Of a DNA stretch of 64,000 nucleotides, positions 10,588 through 23,249 are shown one piece after another. Origin of the DNA: Basidiobolus meristosporus CBS 931.73 (lineage: Eukaryota; Basidiobolomycota; Basidiobolomycetes; Basidiobolales; Basidiobolaceae). The stretch spans positions 1-64,000 of the forward strand of contig MCFE01000222.1 of NCBI GenBank assembly GCA_002104905.1. The letters run 5' to 3'. Below the pieces are notes generated by a model that was not told the origin of the DNA, ran no database searches, and saw only the letters and a list, made by a program, of their open reading frames with translations. The translations under genes were made by a program, and so were the position numbers. The first letter of the stretch is position 1. Every line of letters starts with the position of its first letter.

Positions 10588-11107
10588 TTATTGACACTAA
10601 GTCAGGTGATCAGCCAATCAGTACTTCTATCATTATTTTGGCCAGACGTTTGAAGAAAAAACACCTACCAAATGCTGGCACAACATCCTAAGAGCATGTG
10701 TGCAAAGTATGGAGCTACATGTGGAGCACTGGCATTCTTGATGTACTGGGTACCCGGAGTCATGGTGGACATACTGCAACTAAGTCACAACAAGCAATTT
10801 TACAAAAAGTTACTATAATTTGTAGATAATGATCTAAGTGACTAAGCCAAGTAGATGTTTTGGTGATATTACAGAGTTTGCAAAACCCCCACTTAACTAA
10901 GTACCCATACTAACTGGCTGTAACTGCAATCTAAGATATTTAGATTTATCTCTGGTCACTGGCTACATGAGTATGTCTGCAAGCCTGCCATGTGAGGGAC
11001 AGTAGATCAAGCTAACTAAGTTGTACTCTATAGCTTCATGTATTGAGTGATATCTAACATGAATATTCTTTTTTAACAAGAAAAGTTGGATTTTTACTGA
11101 GTTGTAT
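10588..11107 (-). mobile_element. Copia-2 fragment: 3' LTR and end of RNase H
   Basis: 10588-10886 aligns with the Copia-2 LTR (the AGAGCATGTGTGCAAAG block, the GTACTGGGTACC block), followed by the pyrimidine-rich complement of the polypurine tract (CCCCCAC). The minus-strand RNase H end then matches 51985-52235 (the CATGTGAGGGACAGTAGATC region corresponds to the YCP block). It stops at the Gypsy-1 LTR at 11108. The continuation of this element may be the 13926-15000 fragment. Confidence 0.7.
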
Positions 11108-11474
11108 GTTACATGTCTTGACATAAGATTTGTAAAGGAATAGAGAGTTTAGCCTGTATTCTATTCACTATAACTTGAACTGATCTTGATTGGGGATACA
11201 GCAGCACGTTATATACATTCTGCTAGATCAACTGCTAACTAATTCTACTTCCTAATGTAGGTAGTGGTTGATGATGCATTTAATTGCATCATCACCCAAT
11301 TACATCTTTCTTAGTATATCTATTTTGGTCTGATAAGTATCTGAAGAATCTCCCACTGCATAATACCACTGACTTGATAAGTAACACTGATTCACTGATA
11401 GACTAGACATAGAACTAGTTGATTTGACTAAGAACTGATCTGACTTAAACATTCAGGTGGCAGAGTGTATCATT
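11108..11474 (-). repeat. Gypsy-1 LTR (3' LTR of copy a)
   Basis: Low end TGTTACATGTCTTGACATAA, high end next to GGGGCAGAA on the minus strand, which would be the polypurine tract. Internal blocks (GATTTGACTAAGAACTGATC, the TGATGATGCATTTAATTGCA region) match the LTRs at 32129-32497 and 34730-35098. Confidence 0.8.
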
Positions 11475-12003
11475 CTGCCCCACCAAAAGTGAAGGGGTTC
11501 TCCTAAATCTCTTTTCCTGTGATACCAAAATCTTGATGGCTCATTGTTGTCAGTAAGAACTGCAAGCATGAGTCTGTCTATATGACCTATATACTCCCAT
11601 ATATTCACTTGTTTGTCCACAAGTTGCTAAGTTGCAAATGAGCATTCACTGATGATCTTGAATAGTATTGTCCACTTTGGCTCATATCTCATCCAAATGT
11701 TATTTCACAGCATTACAAAATTCCCAACAATCAGTGCTTCTGGTGATAAGGTCTTATTAGATCTCTGCTTCATCTTTTCTGAACTTTGAGACACTTAACC
11801 TGCACCTCCTGACATCTTTGCTCCAGTTGCTGATGTCTATTTGGCTTACTGAGTTCATCTTCTGAGGCATCTGTGAGTGTTGATTGTGTGAGATCTCCTG
11901 GTTCACACCCACACACTAAATAAAGTGGCAATTATTGGGTGGTATTGTGATCTCTAACTCTGCAGGCAAAAAGTGCCTGGCTTATATACTCATGCCATCT
12001 ACT
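11475..12003 (-). pseudogene. Gypsy-1 integrase C-terminal remnant (copy a)
   Basis: Minus-strand sequence matching 32498-33030 of copy b. It corresponds to the integrase C-terminal part (peptides equivalent to DEYIDQALFACRVR and PFYLAYGCEPR in copy b). Many stops. At about 12003 it joins directly to reverse transcriptase sequence, so the second half of RT, RNase H and most of the integrase have been deleted from this copy. Confidence 0.7.
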
Positions 12004-13190
12004 CCTAGAAGATAGTTTGCATCAAGGTCATGAATATTGCAAGGGCATTGGTGAGGCCAAAACTCATGACAAAATACCTGTAGTGTCCACATCTGGTGCT
12101 GAATGCTGTCTTAAGGAAGTCTTCTGGTTTCACCCTAATCTGGGTTGTATCCTGACATATGGCCAAGCCTGCTGAATATGGTTGCTGCATTGAGTTGGTC
12201 TATAGGCACATCAATCCAAGGTATGGGGTACTTATTCTTAGCTGTAACTGAGTTGAGGGCTCTGTAGTCAATACAGATCCTAGGTGTTCCATCCTTCTTT
12301 TTCACAATAAGCACTGGTTCTCCAGAAGATGACTTGCTTGGGCTGACATATCATTGCTCCAATAACTGAACTATTTGTCACTTGATCTCTTCCAATTCCA
12401 ATGAGCTTGTTCTCTAAGGTGTCTTGCTCACTAGTGGGCTATCTACTGTGTCAATGGCATGACCCACATTTCTGATTAGTGGTAGGCTCACAAGGTCATC
12501 TAGAAACACATCTGAATACTTCTATAAAAGAGCATGAACCTTCTGGGGTGCTGGGGTTGAGGATTTCTCCTGTAATACCACCATTGGGAATATCTGGGTA
12601 CCTTTTTTAAGTGCTCTATGGAGCCATGTCTTGCTAAGTTCACTTGTTTCACACATACTGGAATTGACCAAGTTGAGATCCAGTCTAAGAGATAGGAGCT
12701 CATCAGTCTGGCTGTCTTTTTGGAAATGGGTAATATGAGTTCTCCAGCTGATTGATGGATTATGACAGAATAGCCATGTTTTCCCAAGTACAAGGTCAAC
12801 CTTGCAGTTGCCAAGTAAATAGGCCTGTAGGTCTTTGTCATAGTCCTTGATCTTCATTCTTATTGATTGAGTAATACAGTTGATTATGTGAGAGTTCCCA
12901 TCAGATGTTGAGACTGAAGTTGATTAGGTGGGTTCCAAGTTGATTCAAGCTTTCAAGGCAAATTTCTCTGATATGCACTCCAGTGATGCTCCTGAGTCAA
13001 TCATGATCTTGGCAGGTACTCCATTGATTACTCCATTCTAGTATAATAGCTTCCTGGGTTTGAGGTCATTTGAGATAATTATTCTTCTGTCATTTTGAAG
13101 GTAAGTTTTAAGCCTTCTTCAAGTTCATCCTCCATATTGCTATGCTCAAGGGCATCAGTATGGCTGAAGGTTCTTGATGACTGGTGTAGC
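12004..13190 (-). pseudogene. Gypsy-1 gag end, protease and reverse transcriptase start (copy a)
   Basis: Minus-strand. The RT palm is visible at 12005-12190 ([25 protein letters not shown]), followed towards higher coordinates by the RT fingers (12230-12480). The post-protease linker at 12500-12857 (KVDLVLGKTWL, CETSELSKTWLHR) matches 36290-36618 of copy c. The protease start lies around 12900-13050, and a short stretch to 13190 matches the gag tail of copy c (acidic EDELEE-type segment). Stops and frameshifts are scattered. The YLDD box is lost in the deletion. Confidence 0.75.
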
Positions 13191-13925
13191 AGACAAATAA
13201 GGTGTTTAGCTAGTATTGTATGCACTAGAGCTAGTACTGATTTTCATTCAGGCTCCAGCTGCTCCTTATACACAGCTTTATGATGTACATACTACCATTC
13301 CAAAACTCAACCTTGGGCAGAGTGGTAATCCACAAGCTTCTGAGTGTTGTTCCTTCACCTATTTGCAAGATCTTCACTCTGTCAGCAGTGAATAAGATCT
13401 AACTCATGTGAAGATAGCTTTTACTTGTTGATTCAGCCTGTGCTAGGCTAACAGCATTAATTGGTGAGAGCCACAGCCTTTCTCATATGCTCCCCTGTTG
13501 CTGGCTTTGGTAGTTTTTCCATTTAGCATTATTATTGGCATGTCTTTCACAGCTACTTAGACCAAAAGCTTCCAGGATTTTACTACATCTTTTTCCATGC
13601 TCAATGCAACACTGGTGCATCTATTCTAGCCTGCTTCTCCCTTCTCAATGCTCCTTTGTCTGCATGCCATCTCTTATCCTCTTGAGGATGCCACTGGTTT
13701 TAGCTGTGGCACACTTGTTGTTCTGCCTTTGATAGCTTCTCTATTCCTGAGATATTCATCTACAACTCTAATGCAGTCCCATATCTGCTTATATGTACAG
13801 ATCCATGATATTGCTAATGAGCAGGTAAAGTGCATTGTACTTGGCCTTTATTCCCTATATACATCACACAGCTGGCCATATATTGGTAAGGGAAGTTGGA
13901 ACTTTCAGTTGGCACCAAGGTCTCT
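13191..13925 (-). pseudogene. CC-family copy, with unassigned 5' flank
   Basis: 13500-13925 on the minus strand encodes a block homologous to copy 1: KAKYNALYLL, then IWDCIRVVDEYLRNREAIKGR, matching KAKQNALDLF and RFWASISVLRKYLMNSRR. A Ser/Lys-rich tail continues towards 13500. 13191-13480 cannot be assigned to Gypsy-1 or CC. Stops are present. Function unknown. Confidence 0.5.
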
Positions 13926-15000
13926 CAATATAGTTGGGTCTTGAGTAAGTTTAGGTTTTTCTCCATTAGCATGACTGCCAAGTCATAGTCTATTCTCTGG
14001 TACCTCTTAGGTATATCCTACATATATTTGAACAGACACTAATTGATGCCCTGGGTACATCTCTCAATGACAAAATATTTCCCTTGACACCAAGGGCCCA
14101 AAATTAGACAACTTGAGCTTATTCAATAGGATGTATCCAGTCTCTTCCAATATATTTTAGCTATTGGTAGCAATTTCAGGAACATCAATGTATAGGACTG
14201 ATGAAACCAAATCTGCGCTATTGAGCCTATAGTAGGTACTATAATCAGCAGTGTATCTTTTGAAACTCAGTGTTTTCATAAAAAATGTATCTTGCAACTC
14301 TGGACATTTAGTAATTTTCTGAGAGCATATATATTTTTAAAAGCATGCAAACCAGATGGGAACTACCTTACTCAACAGGCTCATCAGGTTGACACATCTA
14401 CACATTGTCATCAAGCTCACCATGCAAAAATATTGTCTTATATCTGTCAGATAAATAACAAGCTTCAATTCACCATGGAGAAAAACTAAGCAAAGTCCCA
14501 CAAGGTGCAATCACAACATAAGCTGAATTCCAAAAGAGACAACTCTCATTACTACAAGTACTAGTTTTACAGTAAACAAGTTGATTACATTTCCAGGAGG
14601 TGACCAGGTCAGCTAGCATTTACACCTGATCTGGTAAACAGCTACTCATTACTTCTATTTAAGATTGCCACTGAGCATTTGAAACAGAAAAGCCAACTGA
14701 ATAACAGCTAAAAATCCAATGAGTTCCAACATTGATAGTTTCATAGTGCTTTGATGTAGCAGGCAAAGTTAGTTTAATGGAATTGATTTTGCTATTGATG
14801 TAAAAATCTTAGTGTTGCAAAGTTCTGTTGTTGAAGTGTATCCTTTAGCCATGGGTCTTGCTTTTTAACATTTTGTTGTACTATCATTGTTCTATTTTAT
14901 CCCAAATACTCATCTGAATCCAACTGAATTTTGACTTTCTAATAATTTGACCAAGTCTGAAGCTTGATCTTGCAGCAGAACCTTTTACTCCTCAGTCAAT
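13926..15000 (-). pseudogene. Copia-2 reverse transcriptase remnant
   Basis: It matches 52690-53460 of the longer Copia-2 copy on the same strand: the segment after the RT palm (TTGAGTAAGTTTAGGTTTTT region), the YLDD neighbourhood at about 14170-14270, and the PEGF-type region at about 14345. The KARLVA-equivalent stretch at 14840-14880 and the W-rich start near 14960 follow. Several hundred bases of unassigned sequence are interspersed at about 14480-14800. It is heavily decayed. Confidence 0.6.
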
Positions 15001-16880
15001 GCAGACCTCCCAGTTTTTTCTGAGCACTGTTATGAGCCTTTTTTACTGTCCAGGACTCACTGTTATGAGCACATTGGGCAAGGTTACCCTACAAAAAATA
15101 GTTTGGTCACGCAAGTGGATCCACTCTTGATCAGCTTTCAAGATCCGGCAATGATGCCATTATAACATAGCAGTCTGGAACTTTTGACCCTTCTAAGAGG
15201 TTGATGGCTGAATTGTGATAGTACTTTGCAGCTCTTACTGTCAATGAAGTATTGAATCTAATGGTGTCTTAACAATATTATTGCAGGGAGTGCATGGGAT
15301 TCAGATGTCCTGACCCCATCATCATTTGTTTAAAAGGCCCTAACTTGTAACTTCATGCAATAGCTTGATAAGGCAAAGCAGTGAAGTGTTCAAATGGCCA
15401 TTATGCATATCTCTGTTAGTATAATTATGGCAGCTCAGTGCCTTACAGCTAGTCCTGTTTAAGGCCATTGTATTAAATTACCCATTGGAATTTCATTTGA
15501 TACAACTCATTTTGCCATTTATATATACTGTGTGAGTTGTGCTTATTCCCTTCAAAATCCACTGCTAAAATTGGTATTCCACATAGAGTTTAAGTCCAAA
15601 AAGACTATGGCTTTCTGGTTACTAGACTCATCATATGTCCACACCTGCTGCAGTTGATACTACTTTCACCTCACCTTTATAACACTTCAAATTAATACTT
15701 GTAAAGTTATCAATTATCTTTTTGCTGTCATTAAATCTTGCAACAAATGCTAGGTTGTCATCACTTTTGCCATCTATGTCTCTTGAATATCTGTAAAATA
15801 CTTCTTGATACTTAGCTAAGACACTCCCTCTCCCTGCTGGTTTGTAGCCCCAGATATAGGTTCACTCTGGCACTTGTTTGTGTTAGTCCCATGCTGAAAG
15901 GTGACATATTAGCTTTCAGCCTGGAGATACACAGCATATTTTGTACATTTACTACTAGAAGCAGTTAGTTGCTGCATCTAATCCAATCTTACCATTCTTA
16001 CCTAACTAACCCTGTATTGGGGCTTCCAGTATTCTTTGTGCCAAAGGCATGGATGTTGCAGTGTACACATCTGTGCTCTGTTTTCTCCAACTCCTGCCAG
16101 CTCTCCTCTGTAGGCCAGCTCATTATAACTATGAAGTATTCAGAGGTACTATTGTAGGTAACACTGCAATATGGCAGTACATGTAACTCAATTTCTCATC
16201 CAATTTATCTTGTAACTACTCCATGGAGTGCGCACAAGAGGTGAAGCAAGGCCCAGCATGTGCCATACCCCAACCAATAAAGAGTAGAGGATCAATGCAA
16301 AAGCAGTTGAGATATCCTTATGAAGAATAGTATGGTCCTGTTGGTAGATCAAGTCTAGATTAGCCATCAGAGTCCTGCAATAAGGTCATCATAATGCTGA
16401 TGGCTTTGAATTTTTGACTCTCTTCACAATCTGCCAGTGGAGCATGACATTGTTTTGCTATTTTTACTGCCAAATTTGGAAATAACTCTGAAAGTGTAGT
16501 GGGGTTGTAGGGATACTCACTGACAATCATACTTACTCCCATATGTTCTACTTCCCTATTTTTCTACTACTCATACTTGAGTGTCATTCAACTTGACTTC
16601 ATTGATCAGTACTACACCATCAGCTGGCTAACTGTATCACCTGCATACTTTACTGCATAAGTTATTATTCACTTGATGTTTGATTAAGCAATGGCAGTGC
16701 TTATCTGAAGGTAGATACCTGGTCCAGTACCTCTAACAGATGAACAAATAGTGTCACCATCCCTACTATCTTCATTGTACCTATTGTTTCCTGATACTAC
16801 ACAGAGCTTAGAGAACTGACCACTCATTGGTAAGATGCACTGTGCCTCTTGGAACCTCTGAGAACCTACATACAACACTC
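15001..16880 (-). repeat. Unclassified dispersed family X, copy 1
   Basis: The segments 15700-16160 and 16340-16560 resemble 30240-30600 and 29640-29780. On the minus strand one conserved peptide reads ADCEESQKFKAISIMMTLL here and HNCEEGSHFQAASIVMASLL at the other copy; another has SVLAKYQEVF here against SLLAKYQKAF there. Such peptide-level conservation with divergent DNA indicates an old protein-coding repeat. I recognise no known transposon domain. 15001-15600 and 16560-16880 are assigned only by adjacency. Confidence 0.4.
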
Positions 16881-17162
16881 TTGGATCAATCTCATGTCAT
16901 AAATATTTCTATTAGTCTCCAGAACATTCTAGAACACCAAGATTAATAGTTAATTGGCCACTGGAAAAGTATACAAGCAAGACACTGCTTCATCATGACA
17001 TTTTCATCCTTTGTTGTCAATAATCTCTCTTATGGATTTGTGTGCTCACTACTTACTGAGCTTCCATTACCACACCACAGGACTCTTCTAAAAAACCATG
17101 CTGACAGCTAACTGCCTTTAGATGCAAAAACTAGTACTCTATAGCACCATCTGGCACTACTA
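16881..17162. other. Unassigned, possibly a decayed LTR-3-like fragment
   Basis: The stretch CTCCAGAACATTCTAGAAC and the following ATTAATAG/TTGGCC region weakly resemble 42040-42100 in LTR-3. The similarity is too low to be sure. No gene is seen. Confidence 0.2.
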
Positions 17163-17509
17163 TGGTTGCAATTTAAGAATTGATTTGGATATAAGGAACT
17201 TATCAAGAAATAGTGATAATAGTTGAACTGTTGTTTATTAATAAAGAAGCTCAGTATTTATACCTTTTTAGAAGTAATACAGCTATAACACCAAGTAAGG
17301 TGGGTTACTCAATATTCAGGAGCATTCTGTAACAGCTTTGATAGTGCAAATTTGATCCTGACTATAAGAGAATTATCATAAGATCACAGATCTGTAGAAA
17401 GTTGCAATGTTGGAGCTGCAAATTATTCCTACAGTGACCAAGACTAGTCCAGAACTGTGAAGTAAATTTCTAGCTGCAGAATTACACCAAATAGTCCAAT
17501 ACTTCAGCA
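17163..17509 (-). repeat. Copia-1 3' LTR of the decayed copy
   Basis: It aligns over its length with the intact Copia-1 LTRs (22881-23249) in reverse orientation: low end TTGCAATTTAAGAA, high end ATAGTCCAATACTTCAGCA. It is followed by CTCCCCCCCAACTA, the complement of the polypurine tract. About 347 bases against 369 in the intact element. Confidence 0.85.
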
Positions 17510-20500
17510 CTCCCCCCCAACTAAACAATTTCTTAACCCTAATTCCTCCCTGAGATTTTCAAACTGTCACATAGCTAGTGGTTTTGTTAATATACCTGCC
17601 ACCATTTTGTTAGTTGGGCAATACACTAACTCTACTAGGTTATTTACTACAGCTTCCCTTGCAAAGTGTTGCTGCATATCAATGTGCTTAGTTCTGGCAT
17701 GATTAGTAGGATTTATAGCTAATGAAATACAACTATGATTATCATTGTAAATGCATGTTGGTTCATCTGAATTAAAACCTAAGTCTTTGATCAATTTTTG
17801 TAGCCATATAGCCTCCTGAGTTGCTTGTCAAGCAGCAACTTAATCTGCTTCAGTTACAGCTAGGGACACAGTTGGATGTTTCTTGCAATTCCAAGTAATA
17901 GCTGCACCAGCATAAAGAAATACATAGCCTGTGATTGAGCACCTGTCAATCAGATCCCTAACCCAATCTGAATCACTACAACCATCAAATTTTGCCTATT
18001 AGCTGCTCCAGAGTATTCCAGTACCATATTTATGGTACCATTTAGATATCAGAAAATCCGCTTAACTGCTGCAATTTGATCTTAATTCTGCATGAATTGA
18101 CTGACCATTCCAACTGCCACTGCAATATCTGGACATGTAGACACCAACAAGTACATTAGGTTACCAACCACTGATTGATAAGGAATGTTTTGGTTCATAT
18201 TTGAGCCGTTTTTATCTATAACTGGCTGAGATTTGCTAATTTCAGGTTATTGTACATAGGGGTAGCAGCAGGTTTACAATTTACATTTTGATATGCCTAA
18301 GAATGCCCCTGCTGTACTTAGACCAATTCAGCACAGTTTTCTGTGCAAGTATGTCAAATATGACTTTAGTTCCAAGAAAATAGCTCAACTCTCCAAGATC
18401 TTTCATCTTAAACTTGCTAAAGAGATCTGATTTTGTCTGCTTAAGTGCCTTGTAGTCACTTGTAGCTATATTTAGTTCATCCACATAAAAGCTAGGATAA
18501 TCACACCCTTTTAGAGCTGCTTCACAAATATGCTGTGATCTGCAGTGCTAAGATAGAACCCAGTTTCCTCTATATATGTGTCAATCTTGTTGTACCATGC
18601 TCTAGGTGCCTGCTTAAGCCCATACAATAATTTTGTATGTTTGCACACCTTATGGGGGCCTGTTGGATTGGTCAAACCTTCTTGTTGCTCCATATATATA
18701 GTTTCTTGCAAGTCCCCATTCAGAAAGGCTGCTTTGACGTACTTTTTGTGTAGATCAAGACTGTGAACAGCTGCCATTGCTAGAACTGTCCTAACACATT
18801 AAACTTTGAAACAGGAGCAAATGTTTCCTTGAAGTCTACTCCATGGATCTGGGAATAGCTTTTAGCCACCAATCTAGCCTTGTGCTTATTAACCATACCA
18901 TATGAGGTTATCTTGATCTTGTAGATCCATCTACATCTTATTGGCTTTCTCCTATTTGGTAAATCTGCCAGTTCACACGTTTTTGCTTTGATCAGTGGTT
19001 GGTACTCCTCCTGCATGGGTGGTTGCCACATAGTAGCATTGGGACTTTGCATTGCCTGTTCCAGATTCTGAGGTTTGGCACATAAGGCACAATAAGCTTC
19101 TTCATGATCATTGGATGTATACCACCAGGATCCAGGGACATTTCTTATTCTGGTAGATCTACAAACTAGGAAAATCTGCTCTGATCTAGAACTGGTTGAA
19201 GTATCTTCCGTATCTGGCTGAATTTGGTTCATATCTTCTTCATTGGTGTTGATTGCATCATCAAGCAGCTGGCCAATGATTTCTGTGGCTTTCTGATCTG
19301 AATTCTCCTCAAATACAATGTCCCTGCTCTTGATCAGCTTCTGAATATTGCCATCAAACACTCTGTACCCCTTGGTATCTTCACCATGCTAAAGAAAGAT
19401 CCCTTTCCTACTCTTTGGTTCCAACTTTGGGTGTTTTTTGTCAGGGATGTGATAGAAACATCACTGCCAGAGATCTTGAGGTGCTGGAGATCTGGTTTCT
19501 TGCCTGTATAAGCTTCAAAGAGTGTAGAGTCACATAGGGTTGTTGTTGGGCTTCTGTACCTGATATAAACTATGGTAGCAACAAATTCAGCCCAAAACCT
19601 GTAGTCCATTCCCTTATCATGTTGCATGGATCTTCCCATCCATATTATTGTTCTATTTGCACATTCTGTTACTACATTTTGCTGTAGAGTATGAGAAACT
19701 ATGGTCTGTTGAAGTATACCAATAGATGAGCAGTGTTTTGCAAACTCCTTTGAACAGTATACTCCTCCATTGTGACATTGTAGTACCTTTGATTTACACC
19801 CAGTTTGTGTTTCTGCCATGTTCTTGAAGTGCTTAAACAGCTCTAAAGCTTCATCCTTTGTTTTGAGGAGGTACACCCATGTAATTCTTGTTTTATCATC
19901 AATAAAAGTAATAAAGCATCTCTTGGCTGCAAAGGACAGTTTTTCATGGGGCCATCATGTCTGAGTGTACAGTAGCCAATATTTTGGTGGTAATGAAGCC
20001 TTCTGAGCTCTTGAAACATACTTAGCTTGTTTGCCATGTGATCATCCCTTACAAACATTCAATTTGATTGGAGTTGTGTATTTTATGCCCAAAACAAGCT
20101 GATTTTTAACCTATTGGCACATTTTGTGCTCTCCAATGTGTCCTAGCCTCCTATGCCATGTCTCCCAGTTGGGTTAATCAGTTTCAGCAATATTGACATA
20201 TTTGGGTACAATGATCTTGCATTATAACTTGTGTATATTGTGATCTCTGATTCCCAAAGCTAATTTTTGTCCATTTTCACTGAATATTGAGCAGCTCATC
20301 TTAGTAAAAACAAATTTCAGTCCCTGAGCAGTTGCTATACTGACTGAGAGTAAGTTCTTATCTATTCTGTTGTTAGCTATTCCAAGTACATAGAGTACAT
20401 CAGTGAGTCTTGTTGTTGTTGCCTGTGAGCTATTGCTCATATTTAGTTGTATAGACCCACTTGCGGTAGCTTCTAGAGCAGAGTTATCTCCAAGATAAAC

Positions 20501-21386
20501 CATTCTTACAGAAATAGTCTTAAAGTTGCAGAACCACTGCTTTATACCACAAATATGCTGTGAAGCTCCAGACTCAATATACCATTCATTACTTTGGTTA
20601 CTTGCACTCTCTTGTACAGTTACAAATAACAGCTCATCAGTAGTTATATGGTTTGCCTGCTCTAGTTTCTGTTTTTTGTCTGCTTGTTTCTTCTTGCATT
20701 CTCTTGCCCAGTGTTGTGGCTTGTTATAGGAGTTGCAACAACCAGGCTTTCTTTGGTTTTGTTGCTTGCCCTTCTATTCTGAGTGTCTTTCCGAGCTCAA
20801 TAAAGCATTATCTTCAATTATCTCTGCTTGTTGATTACATCTGAGTTCTCCATGGAGAAGTCTTCCTTTGACATAGTCTAATGTCAAATTGTCTTCTCTG
20901 CTTTCAAAGAAAGTATGAGTGGCTCATACTTGTCTGGTGGCTGCAAAGCAGACAGAGTATCATTTTTTCATCATCTACACCAGCATTAATACTGTAAAGT
21001 TCTTCTGCAAGTGTCTCCATTCTGGTAATGAGTTGTAGCATGTAATCATCTGGCTTCTTCCTCATGTTGAAGAACTTTTGTTTTGAATAAAGCTTGCTTG
21101 ATACTGACTTTGCTCTAAAGATCTTCTCTAAGGATTCCCATGCTGCTTTAGCAGTATTTGAGGCATGGATTTGCCCAACGAAGGAATCTTGCACATTGAT
21201 ACATATAGCCTTATTAGCCTTTCTCTCCTTCTATTGACACTTTTCCACTTCTTCTGCTGGTCCTTTGGGCTCAACCTCTTTTACTATTACTATATTCCAA
21301 ATCTTTCTTTCCTCATGGTGGACTTGCATCTTGATTCTCTAAAGTCTGTAGTTTTTCCCATCAGACCTCTCCTTAGTCTTTGATAA
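17510..21386 (-). pseudogene. Copia-1 gag-pol, decayed copy
   Basis: Minus-strand copy of the intact polyprotein at 23286-27203, broken by stops and frameshifts into open pieces. RNase H end at 17567-17794; RT end and linker at 18281-18484; RT palm at 18511-18777 (HKKYVKAAFLNGDLQ where the intact copy has HQMDVKTAFLNGD, so the motif aspartate is gone). RT start and linker at 18780-19361; integrase at 19334-20058; protease and pre-integrase at 20222-20503; Gag at 20904-21386. The integrase DNGG motif reads HNGG here, losing a catalytic Asp. The 5' end is cut within the first 15 codons of gag by a Harbinger fragment, and no 5' LTR or primer site remains. Confidence 0.85.
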
Positions 21387-22057
21387 CTCTCTCCTATTAA
21401 ACTAAGTTAGCTATTCATTTCTCCCTTTTACTGAATGCTGGATGGTTCTCTCCCCAGAGTGCTTTATCATGCTTACCCCCTACAAGTGGCCCACTAAATA
21501 AACAGATATTGCCCTTAATGTCACACAGTACTCAAAATGTCAAACAATGGGCCTAATATTTGCTGGAATAACAGAGCCTCTGCCCTCAAGAATATCTATT
21601 AATCCTCACAGGGATGGTGTTCAAAACACTTACAATATGGAATCTGTTGCTGAGCACTCTAGGATAAGCAAGTTTATTGGAGCCTCTGAGCCTAGTGCTC
21701 AAAGCTTGCTCTAAGTCATTAAGATGCTCAGCAAGGTGGCTCTCCACTGGTGTCAGCTGTGAACAAAAGCAAATAAGACTTCTCTTACCACAGATGATAG
21801 GATGAGATCTTGTAGGGTAATGTGTATTGTATTTCAGAGAAGTTAAACATGGGATCTGCTTGAGTAATTTTGGATAGACAGTCTACAGTGTTGGGTTTCA
21901 GCTCTTTGAGTGTCTCAGTGGAGGTTATATGGTGTATGATAAAGGGTCATTCAGATCCATAAGTCCAATGAAGACTGATGAGTGACTAAGTGCAAGCAAT
22001 TTATTTGGTAAATTGCAATGTGGTCCATCATTGAGTTGCAAAAACATTCTTGAACAA
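21387..22057 (-). pseudogene. Harbinger copy C: transposase fragment
   Basis: Minus-strand match to the transposase from the ADLAYIG region back to the N-terminal EIYTKY region (21387-21925), then into the upstream spacer up to 22057. Stops and small indels are common. The spacer continues at 27818-27910 on the far side of the LTR-3/Copia-1 nest, which shows that LTR-3 inserted into this Harbinger copy. Confidence 0.7.
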
Positions 22058-22875
22058 TGTGGTGGTGTATAAGTCCAAGGGAGAGATACGTCCAACACTT
22101 CTCAAGTGTTTTGTGTGTGGGGTGTTCACTGGGTGCAATAACCTCCGGCAAAAGCTTGCTAGGAATACTTGGGTTCTGTCTCTAATCTAATGTGAAGGGG
22201 AATAAAGCCACAAGCTTGTCAAGGGAAAACTATTGAGCTACAATCCCCAACTTAGTTGGCATCTTAACAGAAGTATGTACTGGGTTCAGCGTCCTTTGAG
22301 ATGACAATGTACTAAAGCTTCCAAAGTCAAAACAACTGTAAACTCCACCAGCAGGGACTTGATAAGAATGCAACTGTGGTCAATAGTTACAAAGGCAGAA
22401 AAGTATCTTTGTTTGTACAAGAACAAGCTTGGGAAAGAATCAAATATAATAAAAGATACCTACTCTGAGTATTCCTCACAAGTAGTGCCCCCAAGATCAG
22501 TTGGCTGCCAGCATGGTTTCCTGGGAGTGTCCTGTGGTCTGGGGTTGGAAGTTCAGGTAGCAGTAGGTAGCAGTGACCACACTAATCAACAAGTTGGTAT
22601 ATTGATAAAAGGGATGATGATTTATTGTTGAGGGATAGCCTCCCTTATATACTTTCTTACTGGATAAGTGATTACTAAACATAGTGTTCCAGAAGGTTCC
22701 AGATATCAATAGAAATCTTAATGATATCAGAATATCCTAAGAATGTACTAAGTAGGTGCCGGAAGGTTTTAAGAGGCACAGCACACCCAACCAATTAGGA
22801 ATCAGTATTCTGAAACCTATGTAACATAGGGATACCATATATGGTATGGAAATAGTAGGGGTGGTGACATGGGTT
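22058..22875 (-). repeat. LTR-3 (second copy), part 1
   Basis: Minus-strand match to the solo LTR at 41631-42434. Its low end TGTGGTGGTGTATAAG corresponds to the complement of that LTR's 3' end, and the GGTGCAATAACCTC, AACCTTCC and TGGTAT blocks follow in order. Together with part 2 it is about 260 bases longer than the solo copy, so it holds extra sequence (probably within 22200-22500). Copia-1 interrupts it. Confidence 0.65.
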
Positions 22876-22880
22876 GATCA
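22876..22880. repeat. Target-site duplication GATCA, left
   Basis: GATCA directly before the 5' LTR and directly after the 3' LTR (27567-27571). The joined flank reproduces LTR-3 sequence. Confidence 0.95.
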
Positions 22881-23249
22881 TGTTGAAATATTGGACTATT
22901 TGGTATCATTCAGCAGCTAAAAATTTACTTAACAATTCTAGGCTAGTCTTAGTCACTGTAGGACTCATTTACTGCCTTAACTTTGCCACTTTCTCCAGAT
23001 ATATGATCTTATGATTATTCCCCTATAGTCAGGATCAAATTAGCACTATTACCAAACATTATGTACTAACCCTGAAACTGTTACAGAATGCTCCTGAATA
23101 TTGAGAAACCCTCCCTACTTAGTGTTGCAGCTGTATTACTTCTACAAAGGTATAAATACTGAGCTTCTTTATGAATAAACAACAGTTCAACTATTATCAC
23201 TATTTCTCGATAAGTTCCTTATATCCAAATCACTTCTTAAATTGCAACA
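22881..23249 (+). repeat. Copia-1 5' LTR
   Basis: Starts TGTTGAAATATTGG, ends AAATTGCAACA. A TATAAATA box lies at about 23151-23158, a likely core promoter of the element. Confidence 0.95.
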
